Shown here piece after piece: positions 1-6,378 of a DNA stretch of 6,910 nucleotides (within the stretch, counting starts at the first letter, position 1; each line of letters starts with the position of its first letter). The DNA comes from Candidatus Altimarinota bacterium (GTDB lineage: Bacteria > Patescibacteriota > Gracilibacteria > CAIRYL01). The stretch spans positions 1-6,910 of the forward strand of contig JALUEA010000128.1 in NCBI GenBank assembly GCA_027053135.1. The letters run 5' to 3'. A model generated the notes under the pieces. It was not told where the DNA came from. It saw only the letters and a program-made list of their open reading frames with translations, and made no database searches. The position numbers and the translations under genes were made by a program.

Positions 1-1
1 G

Positions 2-469
2 AAAATAATAGCACTTGATATTGGGTTTGCTCGTGTAGGAGTTGCTATTGGAGATACTGATATTAAATTGGCATTTCCACGAGAGCAATTGAATTTTGAA
101 GTATATTTATTACAATTGCAAGAAATAATTCGAGTTGAAAAGGTAAAAGCGATTGTTATTGGAGATCCAAAAAGTTCTGAGAATTTAGAAGATGTAAGTG
201 TATCGGAAGAAAGAGGTGGAAAAGTTTCGTATAGAAATATTCATAGAGAAAAAATTTTACGGGAAAAAGAAAATTTAGAAACGGTTTTTGGACTTCCTGT
301 TTTTGTATTTGATGAACGATTTACAACACAAATTGCAGAAGCATCATTGACACAAATGGGAGTAAAAATGAAAAAACAAAAACATTCGAAAGACTCTGTC
401 GCAGCTGCTATAATATTGCAAAATTGGTTTGATTCTGTTCAGTTTTATTCTGATATTCAAAAGGTATAA
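2..469 (+). CDS. ruvX: RuvX/YqgF-family Holliday junction resolvase-like nuclease, 5' partial
   Basis: This is the RNase H-fold family of YqgF/RuvX, linked to 16S rRNA 5'-end maturation and proposed to resolve Holliday junctions. The frame is open from base 2, giving 155 visible residues. The first strand reads ALDIGFARVGVAIGD, matching the family opening (LGxDxGxxRxGVAxSD), so only a few N-terminal residues are missing to the left. A TTG at 68 lies inside the conserved fold and is not the start. Acidic active-site candidates are D6 in the first strand, the DERFTT motif (D104, E105) and D131 in KDSVAAAIILQNW. The usual VGLP-N-DG segment is replaced by IGDPKSSENLED plus a charged stretch, a divergent loop. 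The family call is strong. Whether it acts on rRNA or DNA cannot be told from sequence. The stop TAA lies in an 11-bp tandem repeat, and the next gene begins 32 bases later on the same strand. Confidence 0.88.
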   Translation, partial: KIIALDIGFARVGVAIGDTDIKLAFPREQLNFEVYLLQLQEIIRVEKVKAIVIGDPKSSENLEDVSVSEERGGKVSYRNIHREKILREKENLETVFGLPVFVFDERFTTQIAEASLTQMGVKMKKQKHSKDSVAAAIILQNWFDSVQFYSDIQKV

Positions 470-482
470 GTAAGGTATAAGT
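461..482. repeat. 11-bp perfect tandem duplication over the ruvX stop codon
   Basis: The unit AAGGTATAAGT occurs twice back to back, at 461-471 and 472-482. The first copy encodes the last two residues (K, V) and the stop of the ruvX gene. The second copy is non-coding and lies 19 bases before the ATG of the next gene. Each unit contains TATAAG, a fair -10 look-alike, so the duplication could affect transcription of the downstream gene, though no convincing -35 element is seen. Replication slippage is the simplest origin. Confidence 0.8.
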
Positions 483-501
483 ATTGTTTAATATATTTTT
501 T

Positions 502-1596
502 ATGACGGTTTTATCTCAAGAATTAACGAAAGATGAAATACTTCAGATTGTTTCTGATTCTATTTTTAAGCAATTTGGAGTAAAAGATGAGTATCTTGTG
601 GTGTTATATGATCTTGATTCTCCATTGTCACGGATTATGACACAAGCACATAAAGAAGTTTTACATAATCGTGATCCACATAAAACACTGATTCGTGAGT
701 ATAAACCAGAAGAGAATACAGAACTGGTAGAAATGCTTTCACATTTACCAGAGGGGTCTTCCGTAATTTTAATTCAATCGACGAGTTTTCGAATGGATAA
801 GTTTCGAATACGTCTTCATTTATTTAATAAACATATGGGATGTATGGAGCATTCACATCTTGGATATTATCCTCCTGAACAAGAAAATACGTGGATACGA
901 GCATTAACATATAAAGCAGAAGAGTATGCGAGAATTGGGGAAAAGATAAAAAATCTGATGGAAGAGTATGATGAGATACGAATTTATTCTGGTTCTAAAG
1001 AGAATCCAGATATTCTTATTTTTCCAGATATGGAAGAAGCAAAAATAAATGATGGACGGTTTTATCAGCAAAAAAATAGAGGAGGAAGTTCTATTTGTGG
1101 GGAAGTGTTTTCTGAAAGTAAAGATTTACGGAGTGTAAATGGAACGATTAATATAAATTGTTATCCAAATGCAGCATTTAAAATTGTACCATGTGAACCA
1201 TTTTCTATTACTATTGAGAATGGAGTGGTAACGAAATGGGATGATGCTCCGAAAGAATTTGTTGAGAATATTATAACACGTATTTTAGAGTCAGAAACTG
1301 ATACACATGGTATTCCTGAAGTAATGGTACGAGAAGCAGGATTTGGCTTAAATCCGTTTATATCATTACAACATCCTTTAGATTTTGTATCCGTTTTTGA
1401 ACGACAAGCAGGGTTTCATATTTCTCTTGGGAAAAAACATTCAATTTATAGGCATAAATTTGAGAAAGATGTTCTTCAGCGGTATCACATAGATATTTTT
1501 TCTTCATGTTTTAAAATGACGGCATGTAATGTTGATGAAAGAACTGGAAGAGTAAAAGACGAAGTTACCTTTTTTGAAGATGGGAAATACCTGTAG
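502..1596 (+). CDS. M29-like aminopeptidase family protein (aminopeptidase T/AmpS type), divergent
   Basis: The 364-residue protein has no signal peptide, so it is probably a cytoplasmic metallopeptidase. Its C-terminal half carries candidates, in order, for the M29 metal and catalytic residues: GEVF (E201), REAGFGLNP (E278, compare ExGxGxNP), GFHISLG (H306), Y316 and YHID (H329, D331). Their order and approximate spacing fit the M29 set E, E, H, Y, H, D. The family is known to release N-terminal residues using two metal ions. The N-terminal 150 residues are poorly conserved by eye, and the protein is about 45 residues shorter than typical M29 enzymes (~410). I chose ATG 502 over an in-frame TTG at 484 because the latter falls just after the tandem repeat and adds only MFNIFF. 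No Shine-Dalgarno sequence is present. The 3' end overlaps the next gene by 17 bases, suggesting cotranscription. The fold call is reasonably safe; peptidase activity is inferred from residues only. Confidence 0.68.
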   Translation: MTVLSQELTKDEILQIVSDSIFKQFGVKDEYLVVLYDLDSPLSRIMTQAHKEVLHNRDPHKTLIREYKPEENTELVEMLSHLPEGSSVILIQSTSFRMDKFRIRLHLFNKHMGCMEHSHLGYYPPEQENTWIRALTYKAEEYARIGEKIKNLMEEYDEIRIYSGSKENPDILIFPDMEEAKINDGRFYQQKNRGGSSICGEVFSESKDLRSVNGTININCYPNAAFKIVPCEPFSITIENGVVTKWDDAPKEFVENIITRILESETDTHGIPEVMVREAGFGLNPFISLQHPLDFVSVFERQAGFHISLGKKHSIYRHKFEKDVLQRYHIDIFSSCFKMTACNVDERTGRVKDEVTFFEDGKYL

Positions 1597-2839
1597 AAAT
1601 ATAGCAATTGTTGGAGCAGGACCTGCTGGAATTTTCTCGGCTTTGTTTCTTGCAAAAAAATATGCACATGAGTTGCAGAGTGGGAAAGTGCAGATTCATA
1701 TTTTTGAAAAAAATAATTCTCTTGGGAAAAAATTACAATTCACAGGTGGAGGGAGAATGAATATTTCAAATAAAATGTTAAATCCTGATACTTTTTTTTC
1801 GAGTAATACACGAAAAAAAAATCATTTTTTTAAATCGCATTATTTCGAGCCATCAGAAGTAATTGATGGAGTACAACAGTTTTCCGTTATGAAGTTATTT
1901 GATGAACTTGAAATCAAATATTTTTGGGAAGGGAAGAGAGCAATTTTGAAATCAGAAAATGCACGGTTAGAAGTACATAATTTCCAGCAACGGTTAGCAA
2001 AAACAAAAAATATTGTTCTTCATATTGGTACAGAAGTAACAGAAATACAACAACTCGAAATGTTTGAAACGATTCTTTGGACAACAGGAGGAATGTTTCA
2101 AGTAAGAGATCGTTCAATACCAAATACTTCATCAAGTAAGAAACAGGTGTATGGTGTATTAGAGGAACTTGGACATAGAATTATCCCTCCAACTCCTTCA
2201 TTATCACCATTTCGATTTTCTCAAAAAGAACGAGAAGATTTACAGTTTTCAGAAGTTGCAGGGCAAAGTTTTAGAGGGAAAATATATGCAAAAAATATAT
2301 ATACCAAAAAAATGACAGAAGTGGTTGATGATATATTAGTAACTCATGTTGGTTTATCAGGTCCTGCTATTTTAGATTTTTCAGCAGTATGGGATAAACA
2401 ATCAGTGGTATATATAAATTTTGTACCGCAGTACACAGAACATCATCTTCAGCAAAAACTTCAGGCATTGCGAAATGGAAAAAATTCTCTTCTTTCGTTT
2501 TTTTCTCAGTTTCTTTCAAAGAAATTAGTGAAATTTTTATTTTATAAAGCAAAAGTACAAAAGATATATTTTGCAGATATTACAAAGCAAGAGATGAAGC
2601 GTCTCGTTTCGGTTTTTTGTGCATTTGTATTACCAAAACCACAGTTTTTTCCATATCAAGCGTGTTGGACAACAAAAGGAGGCGTCTCACTGTCGGATAT
2701 AAATGTTGCGACGCTTGAATCAAAAAAACGACCAAATATGTTTATTGCAGGAGAAGTATTAGATATAGATGGATTATGTGGAGGATACCATATTTCTTTA
2801 TGTATATTGCAAGCAAAGATTATTTCAGACAATATTTAG
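1580..2839 (+). CDS. BaiN/RdsA (HI0933-like) family FAD-dependent oxidoreductase
   Basis: This 419-residue flavoprotein matches the usual ~400-residue length of the HI0933/YhiN family. The N-terminal dinucleotide fold reads IAIVGAGPAGIFSALFLA (G12, G14, G17), with E43 ending the second strand where the FAD ribose is bound. The family signature TGGGRMNISN follows at 55-64 (usual form GGGRCNxTN, with the Cys replaced by Met). A TTGG turn lies near residue 174. VTHVGLSGPAILDFS marks the middle domain. The C-terminal FAD-binding block has TTKGGVSLSDIN, SKKRPNMFIAGEVLDIDG and GGYHIS at roughly 364-405. BaiN acts in bile-acid reduction in gut clostridia, but most members have no known substrate, so none is assigned here. 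ATG 1580 is preferred to TTG 1574 because it places the glycine-rich loop 11 residues in, as usual. The start lies inside the upstream gene, consistent with an operon. Confidence 0.9.
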   Translation: MGNTCRNIAIVGAGPAGIFSALFLAKKYAHELQSGKVQIHIFEKNNSLGKKLQFTGGGRMNISNKMLNPDTFFSSNTRKKNHFFKSHYFEPSEVIDGVQQFSVMKLFDELEIKYFWEGKRAILKSENARLEVHNFQQRLAKTKNIVLHIGTEVTEIQQLEMFETILWTTGGMFQVRDRSIPNTSSSKKQVYGVLEELGHRIIPPTPSLSPFRFSQKEREDLQFSEVAGQSFRGKIYAKNIYTKKMTEVVDDILVTHVGLSGPAILDFSAVWDKQSVVYINFVPQYTEHHLQQKLQALRNGKNSLLSFFSQFLSKKLVKFLFYKAKVQKIYFADITKQEMKRLVSVFCAFVLPKPQFFPYQACWTTKGGVSLSDINVATLESKKRPNMFIAGEVLDIDGLCGGYHISLCILQAKIISDNI

Positions 2840-2844
2840 GGGGT

Positions 2845-2897
2845 TTCTTCATGAGTTCTTCATAAAAAATGTGTACACTTTATAATGGTTATAATGG
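2845..2897 (+). promoter_or_regulatory. Probable promoter/operator region of the Bat-like cluster
   Basis: The 82-base gap before batA is the largest between genes on the + strand. It contains TTCTTCAT twice (2845-2852 and 2856-2863), with starts 11 bases apart or about one helical turn. The palindrome GTGTACAC follows at 2871-2878, then TATAATGG twice (2881-2888 and 2890-2897). TATAAT at 2881 and 2890 are exact consensus -10 hexamers, but no good -35 lies at standard spacing, so an activator-dependent promoter is possible. Tandem direct repeats about 10-11 bases apart are the site geometry known for OmpR-family regulators, and one is encoded at 5698. That link is inference. TTCTTCAT also appears by chance inside genes in this AT-rich window. 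Confidence 0.35.
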
Positions 2898-2921
2898 AAT
2901 GAAATTGTTATTATTGTGTTC

Positions 2922-3941
2922 ATGTTTACAGAATTTTCGCAGTATTGGTGGTTACTGTTGCTTCTTCCTCTGTTTCATTTTGGGGGGCGATATTTTGTAC
3001 GCCAAAAACGAGGAGAACAAAAAAAGTTTTTTTTTCAACATAATCAGAACTTTGTTTTATCTCCTTTTTTTTGGACAGCAAAAATTGCTTTTCTTGGTAT
3101 TGGGATATTGTTCATAATGATGGCTATTTTTCGTCCACAATGGGGACAAGAAATTCAAAAAACAGAAAAAAAAGGGCTTGATATAGTGTTTACAATAGAT
3201 GTGTCAAAAAGTATGAAAGCACTTGATTTTTCACACGGAAGAAAGCGTATATCTCGATTAGATGCAACAAAGTTTTTAGTAGAAAATTTTATAACACATC
3301 AGAAATCTGATCGTATAGGACTTATAGAGTTTGCAGGAGAAAGTTTTGTTGCTTCTCCACTAACATTAGATCATACAGTTTTTCTTAATTTTTTGAACAA
3401 TATTTCAAGTGATGATCTCGGAAAACAAGGAACAAATCTCGCAGAGGCATTAGAGGTATCACTTTCTCGTTTTGATATTCAGTCTACGGAAAAACGAGGA
3501 AAAGCTATTTTACTTTTTTCTGATGGTGAAGAGACGCTTTCGAGTGATGCAGAAAAAATGGCAGAGAGAGCAAAAGAAAAGGGGATAAAAATTTATACTA
3601 TTGGAGTGGGAAGTGAGAACGGGGCTCCTATTCCAGAAATGCAAGATGCATTTGGAAATATTCGGTATAAAACATGGAAAGGGAAAACAGTTATTTCTGC
3701 TTTAAATCCTGATCCATTGAAAAAAATAGCGAGTATAACAGGAGGAGAATATTTTCACGCAGAAGATATTTCTGATTTATCTCCTCTTTCCAAAAAACTT
3801 GAAACTCTTCCGAAAAAGATTTTAAAAGAAGAAAATATTACTCCTGCTTCAGAGAAATATTTTTGGTTTGTTTTTTTTGGAATAGTTTTTTTTGCAGGAG
3901 GATTTGTATTACCAAAATATTTTTTTAGAAAAAAATTATAA
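2922..3941 (+). CDS. batA: BatA-like membrane-anchored VWA domain protein
   Basis: The 339-residue protein has BatA architecture: an N-terminal hydrophobic segment (WWLLLLLPLFHF, 9-20), a basic loop, a second membrane segment (about 51-69) ending in FRPQWG, a von Willebrand A domain (about 86-290) and a C-terminal membrane segment (313-330). The VWA metal site (MIDAS) is complete: D93, S95 and S97 in DVSKSMKALD, T171 in QGTNLAEAL and D201 in SDGEE. RIGLIEFAGESF and SPLTLD are typical Bat segments. Bat proteins were named for Bacteroides aerotolerance; VWA proteins of this class are thought to scaffold periplasmic complexes, often with a MoxR AAA+ ATPase. GTG 2916 would add two residues; ATG 2922 is chosen as the better codon. 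No Shine-Dalgarno sequence is visible. The next gene starts 6 bases after the stop, so the two are almost certainly cotranscribed. Confidence 0.88.
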   Translation: MFTEFSQYWWLLLLLPLFHFGGRYFVRQKRGEQKKFFFQHNQNFVLSPFFWTAKIAFLGIGILFIMMAIFRPQWGQEIQKTEKKGLDIVFTIDVSKSMKALDFSHGRKRISRLDATKFLVENFITHQKSDRIGLIEFAGESFVASPLTLDHTVFLNFLNNISSDDLGKQGTNLAEALEVSLSRFDIQSTEKRGKAILLFSDGEETLSSDAEKMAERAKEKGIKIYTIGVGSENGAPIPEMQDAFGNIRYKTWKGKTVISALNPDPLKKIASITGGEYFHAEDISDLSPLSKKLETLPKKILKEENITPASEKYFWFVFFGIVFFAGGFVLPKYFFRKKL

Positions 3942-3947
3942 AATATT

Positions 3948-4934
3948 ATGAAAAAATTTATATTTTTATTTGTTGGAATATTGAGTTTTTTCCTTTTTGC
4001 AGGAGGAATAGCGTATTTTGCTCCAAATGAGTTAGCGTTTAAAATTGCTAATACTGAAGGAAATTTTCTGAAAGCAGAAAAAACGTTTCCTCAGTGGAAA
4101 CTTATGGCGGAGAATAATGCATTGGGGAAATTATATGATGCAAAAAAATATACAGAACTTCAGAAAAAACTTGCTTCGATTTCTCAAAAAAAATGTAGTC
4201 TCAAAAATAAAAAAATTTCTGAGTATTGTGCTAATATTTTTTATCTTCAAGGACTGACACAGTATCAGTTTGGGAAAAATAAAAAGAGTACACAACAGAA
4301 AAAATTTTTTGAACATGCTATTATGGCATTTACAAAAGTAATGGCAATGACTTCAAAACAGTCTCAAGAGTATGTATGGAGTAAGGAAAATATTGCATTT
4401 CTTCAAAAAAAGTTTGCAGAAACACAGAAAAAAGAACAGAAAAAACAACGTACAACACAACAGAAGAGTACTCAGAATAAAGAAAGTATTGATCAAAAGT
4501 CTTCTTCTAGTTCAAAGAAACAAGGAAATTCGGGAAAAAACACAGAACAGAAGAAAAAAGATGAGGAAAAGAAAAAGACGTCAAGCGATACTTCTGCTGG
4601 GAAATCAGGGAAAACAGGAAAAACAAAAGAGACGAATACAAAAAATTCTCAAAATGCAGTATCGCAAAAATCTCGACTTCCACAAAAAATACAGAAAGAG
4701 TTAGAAGAAAGACAAAAAGCATTGGAAGAAAATCAAAAACGATCTCAAAGAGGGTTTAATCGTTCTCAATCAGCAGCGAAAAAAAGTATGCAAAATTATG
4801 ATCCGTTTGATGATATGAGAAATGATCCATTTTTTCAGCAATTTTTTGGAAATGATCCATTTTTTCAAAGATCGTTTGGACAGAAAAAGTTTTATAATAA
4901 AAATATTCAAAATCAAAATGAGAAAGATTGGTAA
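3948..4934 (+). CDS. BatC-like (BatB/C-type) membrane-anchored protein with K/Q/S-rich linker and DPFF repeats
   Basis: The 328-residue protein has an N-terminal membrane segment or uncleaved signal (3-23), then an alpha-helical region (about 26-160). The stretch SEYCANIFYLQGLTQYQFGK followed by an AIMAFTKVM helix and a YVWSKENIAFLQ helix resembles a degenerate TPR unit of BatC proteins. Residues 157-245 are a low-complexity linker rich in K, Q, S, T and E. A charged coiled-coil-like helix follows (247-266), comparable to the LEERE-type helix near the end of BatC proteins. The tail has YDPFDDM and then NDPFFQQFFG/NDPFFQRSFG in tandem (292-311). C83 and C94 are the only cysteines and could pair outside the membrane. 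Position between batA and a batD-like gene supports a Bat role. The TPR match is weak by eye, so the assignment rests partly on context. There is no recognisable enzyme motif. Confidence 0.6.
   Translation: MKKFIFLFVGILSFFLFAGGIAYFAPNELAFKIANTEGNFLKAEKTFPQWKLMAENNALGKLYDAKKYTELQKKLASISQKKCSLKNKKISEYCANIFYLQGLTQYQFGKNKKSTQQKKFFEHAIMAFTKVMAMTSKQSQEYVWSKENIAFLQKKFAETQKKEQKKQRTTQQKSTQNKESIDQKSSSSSKKQGNSGKNTEQKKKDEEKKKTSSDTSAGKSGKTGKTKETNTKNSQNAVSQKSRLPQKIQKELEERQKALEENQKRSQRGFNRSQSAAKKSMQNYDPFDDMRNDPFFQQFFGNDPFFQRSFGQKKFYNKNIQNQNEKDW
4821..4880 (+). repeat. 30-bp in-frame tandem repeat in the batC-like gene
   Basis: Two adjoining 30-base units, 4821-4850 and 4851-4880, share their first 17 bases (AATGATCCATTTTTTCA) and their last six (TTTGGA), diverging between. 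They encode NDPFFQQFFG and NDPFFQRSFG. The preceding YDPFDDMRNDPFF suggests an older, decayed relative of the unit. The unit is a whole number of codons, so copy number can change without breaking the frame. Confidence 0.85.
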
Positions 4935-4952
4935 GATATTATTTTTTACATC

Positions 4953-5660
4953 ATGTTTATGACAAAAGTATTACACAAATTTTTTATAGGATTCGTTTTT
5001 TCTTGTGCTGCAATAGCACAAACTTTTGCGGCAGAAATACATTTTTCTGCCGATAAAACAACAGGAACAACCGATGATATTTTTCAAGTTCATCTTTCTA
5101 TTGATGGAGAAGTTGATGGAGGAAAAATTGGGATTAAAGGATTAGAAAACTTTGATATTGTGGGACAACAATTATCTTTTCAACAGCAATCTATCAATGG
5201 GAAAACTTCTATGATACAAGAAAAGATTTTGTCTCTTCATCCAAAAAAAGATGGAAACTTTACCTTGATAGCGCTTGCAAAAGAAAATGGAAAAGAGATT
5301 CAGACGAAACCAATTTCGTTTTCTATTTCGAAATCACTTATTCAGCAAACAAAAGAAAATTTGCTGAATAATTCTCAAGAAAATAATTCTACAGAAAACA
5401 AAAGAATTTCTTCTGGAAGGAATACTTCATTTAATGGACACGATAATCAGCAAGAAAATATCGCAAAACAACTTTTGACAACATCTTCAAATTCGCAAAA
5501 TGGTACTCCTGAACAACACCTTGCAGTTCCTGAGATAAAACATTTCCCGAAAGTGGAACATATTTCTGTATTTAATGGAATGTTTTGGCTTCAGTTTTTA
5601 GGAGGAATATTTTTGATAGTATTGGTTTTTTGGGTATTACAAAAAATTTGGAAAAAGTAA
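4953..5660 (+). CDS. BatD-like (oxygen tolerance family) exported, membrane-anchored protein, short form
   Basis: The 235-residue protein has a signal peptide (basic MTKVLHK, hydrophobic FFIGFVFSCAAIAQ, likely cleavage near TFAA-E at 27-28). One beta-rich domain follows (about 28-127). It contains the BatD-type features 'need for D-F-x-V' (DDIFQVHLSIDGEVDG), ENFDIVGQQ, SINGKTS and a strand pair KDGNFTLIALAKENGKEIQTKPISFSI. A polar N/Q/S-rich spacer (130-190) leads to a single C-terminal membrane helix (about 210-229) and a KIWKK cytoplasmic anchor. BatD proteins usually run 400-600 residues with several such domains, so this is a reduced version. ATG 4953 and in-frame ATG 4959 are both possible starts; the signal peptide works with either. 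The gene begins 18 bases after the batC-like stop. Placement after batA and the batC-like gene supports a shared complex on the outer face of the cytoplasmic membrane. Confidence 0.72.
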   Translation: MFMTKVLHKFFIGFVFSCAAIAQTFAAEIHFSADKTTGTTDDIFQVHLSIDGEVDGGKIGIKGLENFDIVGQQLSFQQQSINGKTSMIQEKILSLHPKKDGNFTLIALAKENGKEIQTKPISFSISKSLIQQTKENLLNNSQENNSTENKRISSGRNTSFNGHDNQQENIAKQLLTTSSNSQNGTPEQHLAVPEIKHFPKVEHISVFNGMFWLQFLGGIFLIVLVFWVLQKIWKK

Positions 5661-5697
5661 CTCTTACAATAGATTTGAAATAATATAAGAATTTTAT

Positions 5698-6378
5698 ATG
5701 AAAATCCTTCTTATTGAAGATAATAGAATATTGGCAAAAAACCTTGTCAAAGGTTTCCAACAAAAAGGGTTTGTGGTAGAGCATTTTTTGAGAGGAGATG
5801 ATGGAGAACATTTTTTTCTGATGAATCATAGCGCAATTGATGTCGCTATTTTGGATATTATGCTTCCAGGAAAATCGGGGACAGATATTTGTAAAACGGT
5901 GAGAGCAGGGGATATTCATACTCCTATTTTAATGCTTACAGCAAAAGATACGACAGAAGATAAAGTACAAGGATTTTATCTTGGAGCTGATGATTATCTT
6001 ACGAAGCCGTTTGCGTTTGAAGAACTTGTTGCGAGAGTTGAAGCATTAGCGCGAAGAAAAGCACCAATAGAAAAAGAAATTTTTTATATTACACCAGAAA
6101 TTTTTATCGATTTTCAGAAAAAACAGGCTTTTAAAAATGGATATGATGCTTCACTTTCTCTCAAGGAGTATATGATTTTAGAAGTCTTAGCAAAAAACGA
6201 GGGGATAACACTTTCACGAGACCAAATTTTTGATAAAGCCTTTGATTTTGCAGCAGATAACTGGAGTAATACAATAGATGTCCATATTAAAAATATTCGT
6301 AAAAAACTTTTTTCAGATATTAATGAAGATCCTATTAAAACGGTGAGAGGAGTAGGGTATCGGTTGGAGGTAAAATAA
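5698..6378 (+). CDS. OmpR/PhoB-family two-component response regulator
   Basis: The 226-residue protein is full length for this family. The receiver domain (1-118) shows the acidic pair E7-D8 in ILLIEDN, the phosphoacceptor D53 in AILDIMLPG, T81 in MLTAKD and K103 in YLTKPF, so it should be phosphorylatable. A winged helix-turn-helix effector domain follows (about 128-226), with LSLKEYMILEVLAKN, a recognition helix around NTIDVHIKNIRKKL and the terminal wing TVRGVGYRL. It would bind DNA as a dimer at direct repeats; the target is unknown, the repeats before batA being one speculative candidate. It lies 37 bases after the batD-like gene, with no terminator seen between, so it may be cotranscribed. 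CTTACA (5663-5668) and TATAAG (5684-5689) with a 15-base spacer could be a weak own promoter. No histidine kinase gene follows, which is unusual; instead a truncated convergent gene abuts it. Confidence 0.95.
   Translation: MKILLIEDNRILAKNLVKGFQQKGFVVEHFLRGDDGEHFFLMNHSAIDVAILDIMLPGKSGTDICKTVRAGDIHTPILMLTAKDTTEDKVQGFYLGADDYLTKPFAFEELVARVEALARRKAPIEKEIFYITPEIFIDFQKKQAFKNGYDASLSLKEYMILEVLAKNEGITLSRDQIFDKAFDFAADNWSNTIDVHIKNIRKKLFSDINEDPIKTVRGVGYRLEVK

Noticed and set aside
2839..2863. A rho-independent terminator after the flavoprotein gene
   Set aside because: The GGGGG and TTCTTCAT repeats do not form a stable GC-rich stem followed by a T-run.
2869..3117. An 82-codon + strand frame starting at 2869 and overlapping the start of batA
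   Set aside because: It reads batA DNA in another frame, has low-complexity F/L/Y composition and no family motif; the BatA frame has clear domains.
3889..4007. A 14-base identical string TTTTTGCAGGAGGA at 3889-3902 and 3994-4007
   Set aside because: Both copies encode F-A-G-G in membrane helices of adjacent genes; shared codon bias in hydrophobic segments explains it better than a functional repeat.
4372..4704. A 110-codon + strand frame inside the batC-like gene, very rich in K and R
   Set aside because: It is a shifted reading of the A-rich K/Q linker; the composition is a by-product of poly-A-like DNA.
4007..4960. AGGAGGA strings inside genes as possible Shine-Dalgarno sites
   Set aside because: They are in-frame GG codons of membrane segments and do not lie at a useful distance before any start.
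5572..5919. A 115-codon - strand frame across the batD-like/regulator junction
   Set aside because: It is antisense to the conserved receiver domain and the membrane helix of two well-supported genes and has no recognisable motif.
2..6378. UGA-as-glycine or UGA-as-tryptophan recoding
   Set aside because: All frames are full length under the standard code, with glycine and tryptophan at expected conserved sites encoded by GGN and TGG.
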